Below are positions 44,983 through 55,700 of a stretch of 64,000 nucleotides of DNA, in pieces. Made by a program: the position numbers and the translations under genes. Source of the stretch: Bacillota bacterium (GTDB taxonomy: Bacteria; Bacillota; UBA4882; UBA8346); the NCBI GenBank assembly GCA_023436305.1, contig JAEZJQ010000060.1, positions 1 to 64,000 on the forward strand, given 5' to 3'. The stretch's first letter is position 1. Every line of letters begins with the position of its first letter. Under the pieces are notes generated by a model. That model had not been told where the DNA came from. It worked only from the letters and a program-made list of their open reading frames with translations, and did not search any database.

Positions 44983-47900
44983 ATGCTTAAAGATTTAAAA
45001 GTCCAGCGGATTTATCCCCTGTCTCCGATGCAAGAGGGGATGCTTTTTCATACCATTATCAATAAAGACGCGCATGCTTATTTTGAGCAAATGTCTTATG
45101 ATATTCAAGGCGAAATCGATCTTTCAATATTTGAAAGCATCTGGAATGCCTTGATTGAAAAGTATGATGTCTTTCGAACCATTTTTGTCTATGAAGAAAT
45201 TAACCGGCCCATGCAAGTGGTTTTGCAGGAAAGAAAAACCAAGCTCTTCTTTGAAGACATCTCCGCCATGACGGATAGCGCCAGGGAAAGGTACCTTGAA
45301 GAATTCAAGGTACGCGATATACAGACCGGATTCAATCTGTCAAAGGATATTATGATCCGGGTGGCGGTATTCAAAACCGGACCGGATAAGCATAAAGTCA
45401 TCTGGAGCCACCATCACATCCTGATGGACGGTTGGAGTCTGGGAGTTGTCGTCAATGACTTTTTCAGCATCTACCGGACCATCAAAGCGAACCGGCTGTT
45501 ACAGTTGAAAGAAGGATGCCCGTATTTTACCTATATTAAATGGCTTGAAAAACAAAACCAGGAAGATGGGTACACTTATTGGCAGGAATATCTCGCCGGT
45601 TATGAACAGCTTGCATCATTGCCCGGAAAAACCAGCCCGGGTAAACATGGAATCTATCAGCAAAAGAAGCTGGAAATTAAACTTGACCGGGATACTTCCG
45701 CTAAACTAGCGGATATCGCCCGGCAGAATCAGGTGACAATCAATACTGTTTTTCAATCCATCTGGGGCATCTTGTTACAACGATACAATAATACCCAGGA
45801 TGTGGTGTTTGGAACGGTAGTATCGGGGAGGCCATCACAAATTCCCGGGATTGAAAGCGCGGTGGGCTTGTTTATCAATACCATTCCCATTCGGATTCAA
45901 AATGGGGATGCACAAACTTTTGGGGAACTCCTCCGGCGGGTCCAGGATGCGGCCTTGCTTTCCGATAAATATTCCTATTTATCCTTGGCGCAAGTCCAGT
46001 CCAATTCTGAACTAAAGAACGAATTGATGAATCATATCATGGTTTTTGAAAACTATCCCCTAGACCGGGAAAAACTCAATCAGTCGTTCACTGAGTTCCA
46101 AGTGGACAATGTGGAATTTTTTGAACAGACCAACTATGATTTTAATATTATCATCATGCCTGGGGATGAATGTTATATCGATTTTAAGCATAACCCCGCA
46201 ATTTATCCGGAAGCGCTCATTGCCATGGTCAAAACACATTTTATCAATATCATCCGCCAAATTGTCGCCCAACCGGATCTCAAATTGGCGGAACTGATAA
46301 TTTTGACGGCGGAAGAACAAGATCGGGTTTTCACCGAATTTAACAATACCCAGGCGGATTATCCAAAAAGTCAAACGATTCACCAGTTATTTGAAGCCCA
46401 GGTGGAAAAGAGCCCGGATCGGACAGCAGTTATATACCAGGATCGGCAATTAAGCTACCGGGAATTCAATATAAAAGCGAACCAGTTGGCCCGAATGCTC
46501 CGCAGTATAGGAGTTGGGTCCGATACCATCGTCGGATTGATGGTGGAACGTTCTCTGGAGATGATGATTGGAATCATGGGAATCCTCAAGGCCGGGGGGG
46601 CATACCTCCCGATTGACCCGAACTATCCGGCGGAACGGATTCAATATATGCTGGAGAACAGCGGGACCCAACTGTTATTGACCCAGGATAAATTTACCGG
46701 GATGGTTTCTTTTTCGGGAGAAGTGGTCAGTCTCGAAGCCGCGGATCTTTATAAGGGCGACGGTACCAATTTGAAGCTTGCGTGTGGTCCAAGGAATCTG
46801 GCCTATGTGATTTACACCTCCGGTTCCACCGGTAGGCCTAAGGGCGCCATGATTGAGCATTATTCCGTGATTAACCGTTTAAACTGGATGCAGAAACAGT
46901 ATCCCTTGGGATCCAGTGATGCAATTCTTCAAAAAACCCCCTATACATTTGATGTTTCCGTGTGGGAATTACTTTGGTGGTCGTTGGTGGGTGCGAAAGT
47001 CTGTTTTCTCATTCCCGGAGGGGAGAAAGACCCGGAAGCCATTGGCGTAGCCATTGAAAAGCACCGAATCACCACCATGCATTTTGTCCCGTCCATGCTG
47101 GCCACTTTCTTGGAATCGGTGGATAATCTTAAAATGAGCCCGAAACTGAAAAGTTTAACCCGGGTATTTGCCAGCGGCGAAGCATTAAGTTTGCCATTGA
47201 CTAAGCGTTTCAACCATTTGCTCTATCAAACCAATCATACCATGCTGATTAATTTGTACGGCCCGACGGAAGCTACCGTTGATGTATCCTATTTTGACTG
47301 TTCGCCCCATGTGGCGCTGAATACGGTTCCGATTGGGAAACCCATTGACAACATTCATTTATATGTCCTTGATCAAAGTCAAAATATTCAACCCGTAGGT
47401 ATTCCCGGTGAACTCTATATCGCGGGCGATGGGTTGGCCCGGGGATATTTACATCAGCCGGAACTTACAGCGGCAAAATTTGTCGCGAATCCATTTATAC
47501 CCGGCACCCGGATGTACCGGACCGAAGATTTGGCTCAGTGGCTGCCGGATGGCAATATTGAATTTTTAGGAAGAATCGACCACCAGGTAAAAATCCGGGG
47601 GAACCGGATTGAACTTGGCGAGATCGAGAACCGGTTATTGGAGCATGAACTGATTAAAGAGGCCGTGGCCATTGACCGAAGTGACACCGGTGGGACCAAA
47701 TATCTCTGCGCCTATATTGTTGCCATGGATGAATTGAAAGTGCCGGAACTACGGGAGTATCTGTTACAAAAACTACCCGAATACATGGTGCCGTCATATT
47801 TCGTCAAGCTTGACAAAATGCCCCTGACGCCGAACGGTAAGATCGACCGGAAAGCATTACCCAATCCGGAGGGCCGGATTTCCAGCGACCGGGAATATGC

Positions 47901-50900
47901 GGCGCCCACAAATGATCTGGAACGGAAATTGGTCCAAATATGGCAAGATATTTTAGGAGTAGAAAAGATCGGAATCAATGACAACTTTTTCGAGCTTGGG
48001 GGCCATTCCCTCAAAGCGACAATATTTACAGCCAAAATCCACAAGGAATTACAGGTCAATTTCCCGTTGAAAGATGTATTTACCATATCCACCATCCAAG
48101 CCCAGGCCAAATATATCTCCAGGTCGGAACAAAGCCGATATTCGGCCATTCAGCCGGTAGTACAGCGGGAATACTACCCGGTATCATCCGCTCAAAAAAG
48201 GATGTATCTATTATGGCAACTTGAAGGTGAATCGATTACCTACAACATCCTCGGAGCGGTCATTATTGAAGGTCGCGTTGACAAAGATCAAATCGAAAGT
48301 TGGTTTCAGCAGTTAATTGCCAGGCATGAAACCTTACGGACCTCGTTCGAGCTCGTAGGGGAGGAACCGGTACAACGAATCCATTCGGAAGTGGAATTTG
48401 CCGTTGAATACCTGGAACTCCCGGAAATTGAAGCAGAGTCGGAGCAATTGGAGAGGATCATCAGCGGTTTTATTCGACCGTTTAATCTTGAACAAGCGCC
48501 ATTAATCCGGATCAAATTGGCTAGATTAAACAATGAGAAACATTTACTATTCATTGAAATACATCACTTCATCTCGGATGGAGTATCGATGGGTATAATA
48601 CTCAAGGAACTGGCGGAACTTTCTCAAAATCGGGAGTTACCGCCCTTGCGGATTCAATATAAAGATTTTACAGTCTGGCAGAACGAACTATTCCGAAGTG
48701 ATGAAGTTAAGAAGCAGGAAGAATATTGGTTAAATGTATTCAAAGGTGAGATCCCGGTATTGAACATGCCGACCGACTATCCCCGGCCTACGGTACAGAG
48801 CTTTGAAGGGAACTCGATAAATTTTGAAATCGAAGTTTCTGAAACGAAAAAACTTAATCAGTTGGCGGCGGAAACCGGAGCCACCATGTATATGATATTA
48901 TTGGCGGCTTATAATATTTTATTTGCAAAATATACCGGGCAAGAAGATATAATTGTTGGTTCACCGATTGCTAGCAGACCTCATGTCGACTTACAGAACA
49001 TCGTTGGAATGTTTGTCAATACACTCGCCATGCGGAATTACCCCGAGGGAGATAAGACCTTCAGGGAATTTTTAGAGGAAGTAAAAGAAAACGCTTTAGC
49101 GGCATATGAAAATCAGGATTATCAATTTGAAGAATTGATCGGGCAATTGAATATCCGGCGGGATTTAAGCCGGAATCCGTTATTTGATACTATGTTTGTG
49201 TTACAGAATATGGATAACCAGGAATTATCCATGGAAGAGTTAAAGATTACCTCCCACCCGATTAAAAATATCATTGCCAAATTCGACCTTACCTTGACTG
49301 CTGTCGAAACCGGGAACAAAGTTAAGTTTGATATGGAATATTGCACAAAGCTGTATAAGGCTGAAACCGTAGCCCGTATCGTGCGTCATTACATCCGGGT
49401 TATCAAGGAAATAACGGAGAATCCGCAACGTAAACTAAAAGAAATAGATATTCTTACTGAAACGGAAAAAAATCAGATACTGCATGAATTTAACAATACG
49501 CAAGTTGACTATCCGAAAGACAAAACAATTCAAGAGTTTTTTGAAGAACAGGTTGAGAAAACACCGAGTAAAGTAGCATTGGTGTATGAAGAACAGCAAA
49601 TAACATATCAGGAGTTAAACAAGAAAGCGAACCAATTGGCAAGAGTTCTTATTGAAAATGGTATCACACCGAATACGATAGTCGCCATTATGGTGGAGCG
49701 TTCCTTCGAAATGATCGTGGGGATATTGGCGATTCTGAAGTCGGGCGGAGCATATTTACCAATTGACTGTGAGTATCCGTTCGAACGGATAGACTATATG
49801 TTAAAAGACAGTAATGCCAAGATATTATTAACGCAGAGTAACTTGATTAAATTTGACGGATTAATTATCAATCTTGAAAAAGACGATCTATACCAAGGGG
49901 AAAATTCGAATTTATGCCGGACTAATAATCCGGAAGATCTAGCCTACATCATTTATACTTCTGGTTCGACAGGACGGCCTAAGGGAGTGATGGTTCCACA
50001 CCGTAGCGTAGTTAACGTGCTGTCGGAATTACAGAAAGAATATCCCCTAATGGAGAATGATGTTTATTTATTAAAAACTACATATACTTTTGATGTTTCA
50101 GTAACCGAATTATTTGGATGGATATTTGGAATTGGAAGATTAGCCATTTTGCCTAAGGGGATGGAAAAGGACCCGCATGCAATAGTGGAAGCGATTGACC
50201 GGTATAATGTAACTCACATTAACTTTGTGCCATCAATGCTAAAAATATTTTTAAATGTTTTAAGTAAAAATGACCATATAATCATTAATCGATTAAAATA
50301 TGTTTTTACTGCGGGAGAGGCTTTATCAAGAGAAATAGTAAAAGAATTTCATGAAATAACTCAGAAAGTAAAGTTGAAAAATTTATACGGCCCAACGGAA
50401 ACAACAATATACGCAACTAAGTATTCGTTGGCTAAATATGATTTAAAAGGAAATAACAGTATACCTATTGGTAAACCATTATCAAATATAAACGCATATA
50501 TTGTAGATAAAGAAAAAAGCTTACAACCCATTGGTATTCCGGGGGAACTGTGTATATCAGGGGAATGTTTAGCAAAAGGTTATTTAAATCAATCGGGTTT
50601 AACCGCAGAGAAGTTTATCACTAATTCATTTATCCCCGGAACGAAGATGTACCGTACAGGAGACTTGGCCCGGTGGCTGCCGGATGGGAATATCGAATTT
50701 TTAGGACGAATGGACCATCAAGTCAAAATCAGAGGGTTTCGAATTGAGCTTGGGGAGATCGAGAACCGGTTATTGGAGCATGATCGGATAAAAGCGACAG
50801 TAGTAATCGACCGGAACGACAACCAGGGAAATAATTACCTTTGTGCCTACATTGTAACCACGAATGAATTAAACATAACGGAACTCAGAGAGTATCTATT

Positions 50901-52695
50901 AAAGAAACTGCCGGACTACATGGTGCCATCATACTTTGTCAAACTTGACAAAATACCGTTAACATCCAGTGGTAAAACCGACCGGAAAGCACTACCGGAA
51001 CCGGATGGCAGTATTGCCAGCAATAAGGAATATGTGGCACCGGCAAACGAAATGGAAGAAACTTTGACAAGTATCTGGCAAAGCGTTTTAGGAAACCCCA
51101 AAATCGGGGTCCGGGATAACTTTTTTGAACTGGGCGGGGACTCTATCAAAGCTATTCAAGTCGCAGCCAGGCTAAATAAGTATCAGTTAACGATGGATAT
51201 CAAAGATCTATTTAAAAATCCCACCATCGAACAATTAGCTAAAAATATCAAATATGATGTGAAAGAAATAAATCAAGAAGACGTTTCCGGAGAAATTGGC
51301 TTAACCTCGGTGCAAAAGTGGTTTTTTGAGTCGGAAAATATAGATCGGCATCATTTTAATCAATCAGTAATGCTGTACCGGAAAGAAGGCTTTGATGAAA
51401 ATTTTGTCCGGCAAACATTCAATAAAATATTGGAACATCATGACGCTTTGCGGATGGTTTATCATACGGAAGGCCAAAGAGCCATCCAATATAACCGTCC
51501 TATTGGAGGAACGTTATATGACTTAAAAGTGATTGATGTAACCAGTGAGATCGATTATGTAGAAAAAGTCGAAGAAGCATCCAATCAACTTCAGAAGAGG
51601 ATTGACTTGGCCAATGGGCCGTTGGTTAAGTTAGGGCTGTTTAAAACAAAAGACGGGGATCATTTGCTGATCATCATACATCATCTCGTTATTGATGGAG
51701 TCTCATGGCGGGTTTTAATGGAAGACTTTACATTAGGTTATCAAAGCCTGTTGCAAATGGAAGAAATTAAGCTAGCGCCCAAAACCCATTCTTATAAAGA
51801 ATGGTCAAACCAACTTCAACAATATAGCAACAGAAAAGAATTTTTAAAGGAGATAGAATATTGGCAGAAACTAGAGAATCAGGATATTGTTCCATTGCCC
51901 AAAAATACTTCCGGTAACAACCAAAGGCCAGTAGTGCGGCAAAAACTAACTTTTAAATTATCGGCAACCGAAACCGAAAAGTTGCTTAAACAAGTGAATG
52001 GCGCTTATAATACGGAAATTAACGACATATTGTTAACTGCATTGGGGTTGGCTGTAAATCAATGTACCCGACAGGGAAAGGTTTTAATACAGATGGAGGG
52101 ACACGGCCGGGAAGAGATAATTCCCGGGATGAATATAACTCGGACAATTGGTTGGTTTACCTCGATCTATCCCGTTATCTTGGACATGACCGGTGCTAAA
52201 GATATATCTTATATAATTAAACAAACCAAAGAAAGCTTGCGCCGGATTCCCAGTCACGGAGTCGGTTATGGGATACTCAAATATTTAAGCGCACCTGAAA
52301 ATAAACAGGGCATTGAATTCAGGTTGAACCCAGAGATACGTTTTAACTACCTGGGGCAATTTGCTCAAAATATTGATCAATCCCACATACTTGTCCCATC
52401 AAAGCTGCCTATGGGATTACAAATAAGTCCAATGTTGGACAAATTAATAATGCCTATCGAAATTAATGGAATGATAATGGATGATCAATTATTGTTTTCA
52501 TTTGATTTTATTGCCGCTGAATATCAAGAAGAAACCGTTGCCGAATTACTTGAAAACTTTAAGGTTATGCTCTTAGAAATTATTAAACATTGTATGAGTA
52601 AGGAAGTTTCCGAGTTTACACCAGCCGATTTCCAAGATACGGATCTTAGCATTGAAGAACTGGATGATATATCGAAATTAGTTGAAGAAATTTAA
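44983..52695 (+). CDS. nonribosomal peptide synthetase, two modules: Ser, D-Xaa
   Basis: 2570 residues: C-A-PCP-C-A-PCP-E. The N-terminal C domain (IYPLSPMQEGMLFH, HHILMDG at 45412) is of the DCL type, fitting acceptance of a D-residue from the upstream E domain. A4 (46360-47860) reads DVWHFSLVDK, a Ser code. PCP4 Ser is at 48007. C5 has HHFISDG. A5 (49510-50990) reads DVTNFALIYK, for which I know no assignment. PCP5 (GGDSI, Ser 51142) and an E domain (HHLVIDG, GWFTSIYPV) follow, so residue 5 should be D. The start is ATG 44983, with AAAGGA overlapping the previous stop. The ends of NRPS1 and NRPS2 share a similar tail (LSIEELD), likely docking to the following C domain. The A5 core is visibly more AT-rich than its flanks. 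Confidence 0.95.
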   Translation: MLKDLKVQRIYPLSPMQEGMLFHTIINKDAHAYFEQMSYDIQGEIDLSIFESIWNALIEKYDVFRTIFVYEEINRPMQVVLQERKTKLFFEDISAMTDSARERYLEEFKVRDIQTGFNLSKDIMIRVAVFKTGPDKHKVIWSHHHILMDGWSLGVVVNDFFSIYRTIKANRLLQLKEGCPYFTYIKWLEKQNQEDGYTYWQEYLAGYEQLASLPGKTSPGKHGIYQQKKLEIKLDRDTSAKLADIARQNQVTINTVFQSIWGILLQRYNNTQDVVFGTVVSGRPSQIPGIESAVGLFINTIPIRIQNGDAQTFGELLRRVQDAALLSDKYSYLSLAQVQSNSELKNELMNHIMVFENYPLDREKLNQSFTEFQVDNVEFFEQTNYDFNIIIMPGDECYIDFKHNPAIYPEALIAMVKTHFINIIRQIVAQPDLKLAELIILTAEEQDRVFTEFNNTQADYPKSQTIHQLFEAQVEKSPDRTAVIYQDRQLSYREFNIKANQLARMLRSIGVGSDTIVGLMVERSLEMMIGIMGILKAGGAYLPIDPNYPAERIQYMLENSGTQLLLTQDKFTGMVSFSGEVVSLEAADLYKGDGTNLKLACGPRNLAYVIYTSGSTGRPKGAMIEHYSVINRLNWMQKQYPLGSSDAILQKTPYTFDVSVWELLWWSLVGAKVCFLIPGGEKDPEAIGVAIEKHRITTMHFVPSMLATFLESVDNLKMSPKLKSLTRVFASGEALSLPLTKRFNHLLYQTNHTMLINLYGPTEATVDVSYFDCSPHVALNTVPIGKPIDNIHLYVLDQSQNIQPVGIPGELYIAGDGLARGYLHQPELTAAKFVANPFIPGTRMYRTEDLAQWLPDGNIEFLGRIDHQVKIRGNRIELGEIENRLLEHELIKEAVAIDRSDTGGTKYLCAYIVAMDELKVPELREYLLQKLPEYMVPSYFVKLDKMPLTPNGKIDRKALPNPEGRISSDREYAAPTNDLERKLVQIWQDILGVEKIGINDNFFELGGHSLKATIFTAKIHKELQVNFPLKDVFTISTIQAQAKYISRSEQSRYSAIQPVVQREYYPVSSAQKRMYLLWQLEGESITYNILGAVIIEGRVDKDQIESWFQQLIARHETLRTSFELVGEEPVQRIHSEVEFAVEYLELPEIEAESEQLERIISGFIRPFNLEQAPLIRIKLARLNNEKHLLFIEIHHFISDGVSMGIILKELAELSQNRELPPLRIQYKDFTVWQNELFRSDEVKKQEEYWLNVFKGEIPVLNMPTDYPRPTVQSFEGNSINFEIEVSETKKLNQLAAETGATMYMILLAAYNILFAKYTGQEDIIVGSPIASRPHVDLQNIVGMFVNTLAMRNYPEGDKTFREFLEEVKENALAAYENQDYQFEELIGQLNIRRDLSRNPLFDTMFVLQNMDNQELSMEELKITSHPIKNIIAKFDLTLTAVETGNKVKFDMEYCTKLYKAETVARIVRHYIRVIKEITENPQRKLKEIDILTETEKNQILHEFNNTQVDYPKDKTIQEFFEEQVEKTPSKVALVYEEQQITYQELNKKANQLARVLIENGITPNTIVAIMVERSFEMIVGILAILKSGGAYLPIDCEYPFERIDYMLKDSNAKILLTQSNLIKFDGLIINLEKDDLYQGENSNLCRTNNPEDLAYIIYTSGSTGRPKGVMVPHRSVVNVLSELQKEYPLMENDVYLLKTTYTFDVSVTELFGWIFGIGRLAILPKGMEKDPHAIVEAIDRYNVTHINFVPSMLKIFLNVLSKNDHIIINRLKYVFTAGEALSREIVKEFHEITQKVKLKNLYGPTETTIYATKYSLAKYDLKGNNSIPIGKPLSNINAYIVDKEKSLQPIGIPGELCISGECLAKGYLNQSGLTAEKFITNSFIPGTKMYRTGDLARWLPDGNIEFLGRMDHQVKIRGFRIELGEIENRLLEHDRIKATVVIDRNDNQGNNYLCAYIVTTNELNITELREYLLKKLPDYMVPSYFVKLDKIPLTSSGKTDRKALPEPDGSIASNKEYVAPANEMEETLTSIWQSVLGNPKIGVRDNFFELGGDSIKAIQVAARLNKYQLTMDIKDLFKNPTIEQLAKNIKYDVKEINQEDVSGEIGLTSVQKWFFESENIDRHHFNQSVMLYRKEGFDENFVRQTFNKILEHHDALRMVYHTEGQRAIQYNRPIGGTLYDLKVIDVTSEIDYVEKVEEASNQLQKRIDLANGPLVKLGLFKTKDGDHLLIIIHHLVIDGVSWRVLMEDFTLGYQSLLQMEEIKLAPKTHSYKEWSNQLQQYSNRKEFLKEIEYWQKLENQDIVPLPKNTSGNNQRPVVRQKLTFKLSATETEKLLKQVNGAYNTEINDILLTALGLAVNQCTRQGKVLIQMEGHGREEIIPGMNITRTIGWFTSIYPVILDMTGAKDISYIIKQTKESLRRIPSHGVGYGILKYLSAPENKQGIEFRLNPEIRFNYLGQFAQNIDQSHILVPSKLPMGLQISPMLDKLIMPIEINGMIMDDQLLFSFDFIAAEYQEETVAELLENFKVMLLEIIKHCMSKEVSEFTPADFQDTDLSIEELDDISKLVEEI

Positions 52696-52709
52696 AGGGG
52701 AGAACTGTC

Positions 52710-55700
52710 ATGGGTAACAACTCAAAAATAAAAAGAGTATATTCTTTATCTCCAATGCAAGAAGGCATGTTATTTCACTCGATCATGAATAGTGAATCCG
52801 ATGCATACTTTGAGCAAACGATCTATGATATTGAGGGTGACATAGATATTCAGATATTTGAAGAAATTTGGAATGCTTTGATTGCCAAGTATGACGTCTT
52901 GCGAACTATATTTATCTATGAGGAAATTAATAAACCGAAACAGGTAGTATTACGGGAACGTAAAATAAAGATCCATTTTCAAGACATCTCCGCCATGCCG
53001 GAAAGTGCCCAAAAAAATTATATCAATGAATTTAAAGAAAAAGACAAAAAAAAGAAATTCAATTTATCCAAAGACATGTTGATTCGGATAGCGGCCTTAA
53101 AGACCAAAGCCAGTAGTTACAAAGTAATTTGGAGTTTTCACCATATTCTGATGGACGGATGGAGTCTAGGAATTATTATCAACGAATTTTTTTCCATTTA
53201 TCGGGGTATCAAGGAGAACCGACCTCTGCAGTTGGAAGAAGAATGTCCATATTTTGACTATATCAAATGGTTGGAAAAACAGAACCAGGAAGAAAGATAT
53301 TCATATTGGCGGAGATACCTTGAAACCTATGAAAATAAAGCATTATTACCCGGGAAAATTATCCAATCTGATGCTTATCAGCAAAAAAAACTTGAAGTTC
53401 GGCTTGATAAGGAAATTACTGTAAAACTTACAGATGTTGTCCGCAAATATAATGTTACGATAAATTCGTTTTTTCAAACGATATGGGGTATATTATTACA
53501 AAGATATAACAATACCGATGATGTGGTATTTGGAGCGGTGGTATCGGGAAGGCCGGCGCAAATCCCGGGAATTGAAAGCGCGGTAGGTTTATTTATCAAT
53601 ACCATCCCCGTCAGGATAAGAAGTAATGAAGCGCGAAATTTTGTTGAACTCGTCTTAAAAGTTCAGGATAATGCCTTATTGTCCGAAAAATATTCTTATC
53701 TGTCGCTGGCACAGATCCAGTCTAATTCTCTGCTAAAGCTGGAATTGATTGATCATATCATGGTTTTTGAAAATTATCCTCAGGATGAGGGGAACAATAA
53801 TGTTGCAATTCGTGAATTTCAAATAAAAGGGATGGAAGCTTTTGAACAGACCAACTATGACTTTAATATTTTAATCGTACCCGGTGAAGAGCTAAAAATT
53901 AACTTTCAATATAATGGAACCGTTTATCCAGAACATTTGGTAACAAGAGTAAAAGATCATTTCCTTAATATAATTATTCAAATATCTGACAGCCCCAATA
54001 TTAATTTGGAGAAGATTGACATCCTCACTGAAATGGAAAAGCACCAGATATTGTATGATTTTAACAATACCCAAGTTGAATATCCAAAAGACAAAACAAT
54101 CCAAGAGTTGTTTGAAGAGCAGGTTTCAAGAACGCCGGATAATGTAGCGATAGTATATGAAGATCAAAAACTAACCTATAAAGAATTAAATCAACGTGCG
54201 AATCAATTGGCAAGAATATTAAGAAATAAGGGAGCTAAATCGGATAGTGTTATAGGGATTTTGGTGAAACGCTCGCTTGAAATGATAGTAGGGATCTTGG
54301 GGGTTTTAAAAGCAGGAGCGGCTTACTTACCGATTGATCCCGAATATCCAGAGGACAGAATCAACTTTATGTTGGAGGATAGTCTATCAATTTTATTACT
54401 AACTCAGCATGATTTAGCTGCAAAATTAAAAAACTGTAAGGAATTAATATTTCTTGAACCAAAAGAACTATACCAAGGAGATAGTTCAAATTTGGAAAAA
54501 ATAAATAATTCAACTGATCTGGCCTATGTGATCTATACTTCCGGAACGACTGGAAAACCAAAAGGAGTAATGATAGAACATAAATCATTAATAAATCTTT
54601 GTTATTGGCATAATAAGAATTTTATGGTAGAAGAGAGCGATAGAGCAACATGCTATGCAGGATTTGGATTTGATGCTTCGGTTTGGGAAACTATTCCCTA
54701 TTTGTTGGTAGGGGCATCAATTTACATAATCAAAGAAGAAAATCGACTGGATCTCGAAAAATTAAATCTATACTTCGAAACCAACCATATAACTATTAGT
54801 TTTTTACCTACTCAAGTATGTGAACAGTTTATGAAAATACAAAATCATTCATTAAGAAGCTTACTTACCGGTGGAGATAGGTTAAGGATCTTTAGTAAAC
54901 GAAATTATCAATTATTTAATAACTATGGACCGACTGAAAACACGGTTGTTACAACGAGTGTAAAAATTGCAGATAGTTTAAATATTCCGATAGGTAAACC
55001 GATATTTAACACAAAAATATTTATTTTAGATAAAGATAAAAATTTACAACCTATTGGTATTCCTGGTGAGTTATGTATATCAGGAGAAAGCTTAGCTCGA
55101 GGCTATTTAAATCACCCTAAACTAACCGCGGAGAAGTTTATCGCCAATCCATTCATTCCCGGAACGAAGATGTATCGGACCGGGGACTTGGCGCGATGGT
55201 TACCGGATGAGAATATCGAATTTTTAGGACGAATGGACCATCAGGTCAAAATCCGGGGGTACCGGATTGAACTGGGGGAGATCGAGAACCGTTTATTGGA
55301 ACATGAGCGGATCATGGAGTCAGTAGTTATTGACCGAACCGATTCCCAGGGAAATAAATATCTCTGTGCCTACATTGTAACCGTGGATGAGTTAAACATT
55401 ACGGAACTAAAAGCGTATCTATTAAAGAACTTACCGGACTACATGGTACCTTCGTATTTTGTTAAACTCGACAAGATACCTTTAACACCAAACGGTAAAA
55501 TCGACCGGAATGCAATACCGGAACCGGATGGGATTATCGCAAACGGTAAGGAATATGTGGCGCCAGTGAACAAAATGGAAGAAACTCTGGTAAAAATCTG
55601 GCAAGGCGTTCTAGGTAACGAGAAAATCGGAATCCGAGATAACTTTTTCGAATTAGGTGGGGATTCAATTAAAGCCATTCAAATCTTGGCGGGATTAAAT

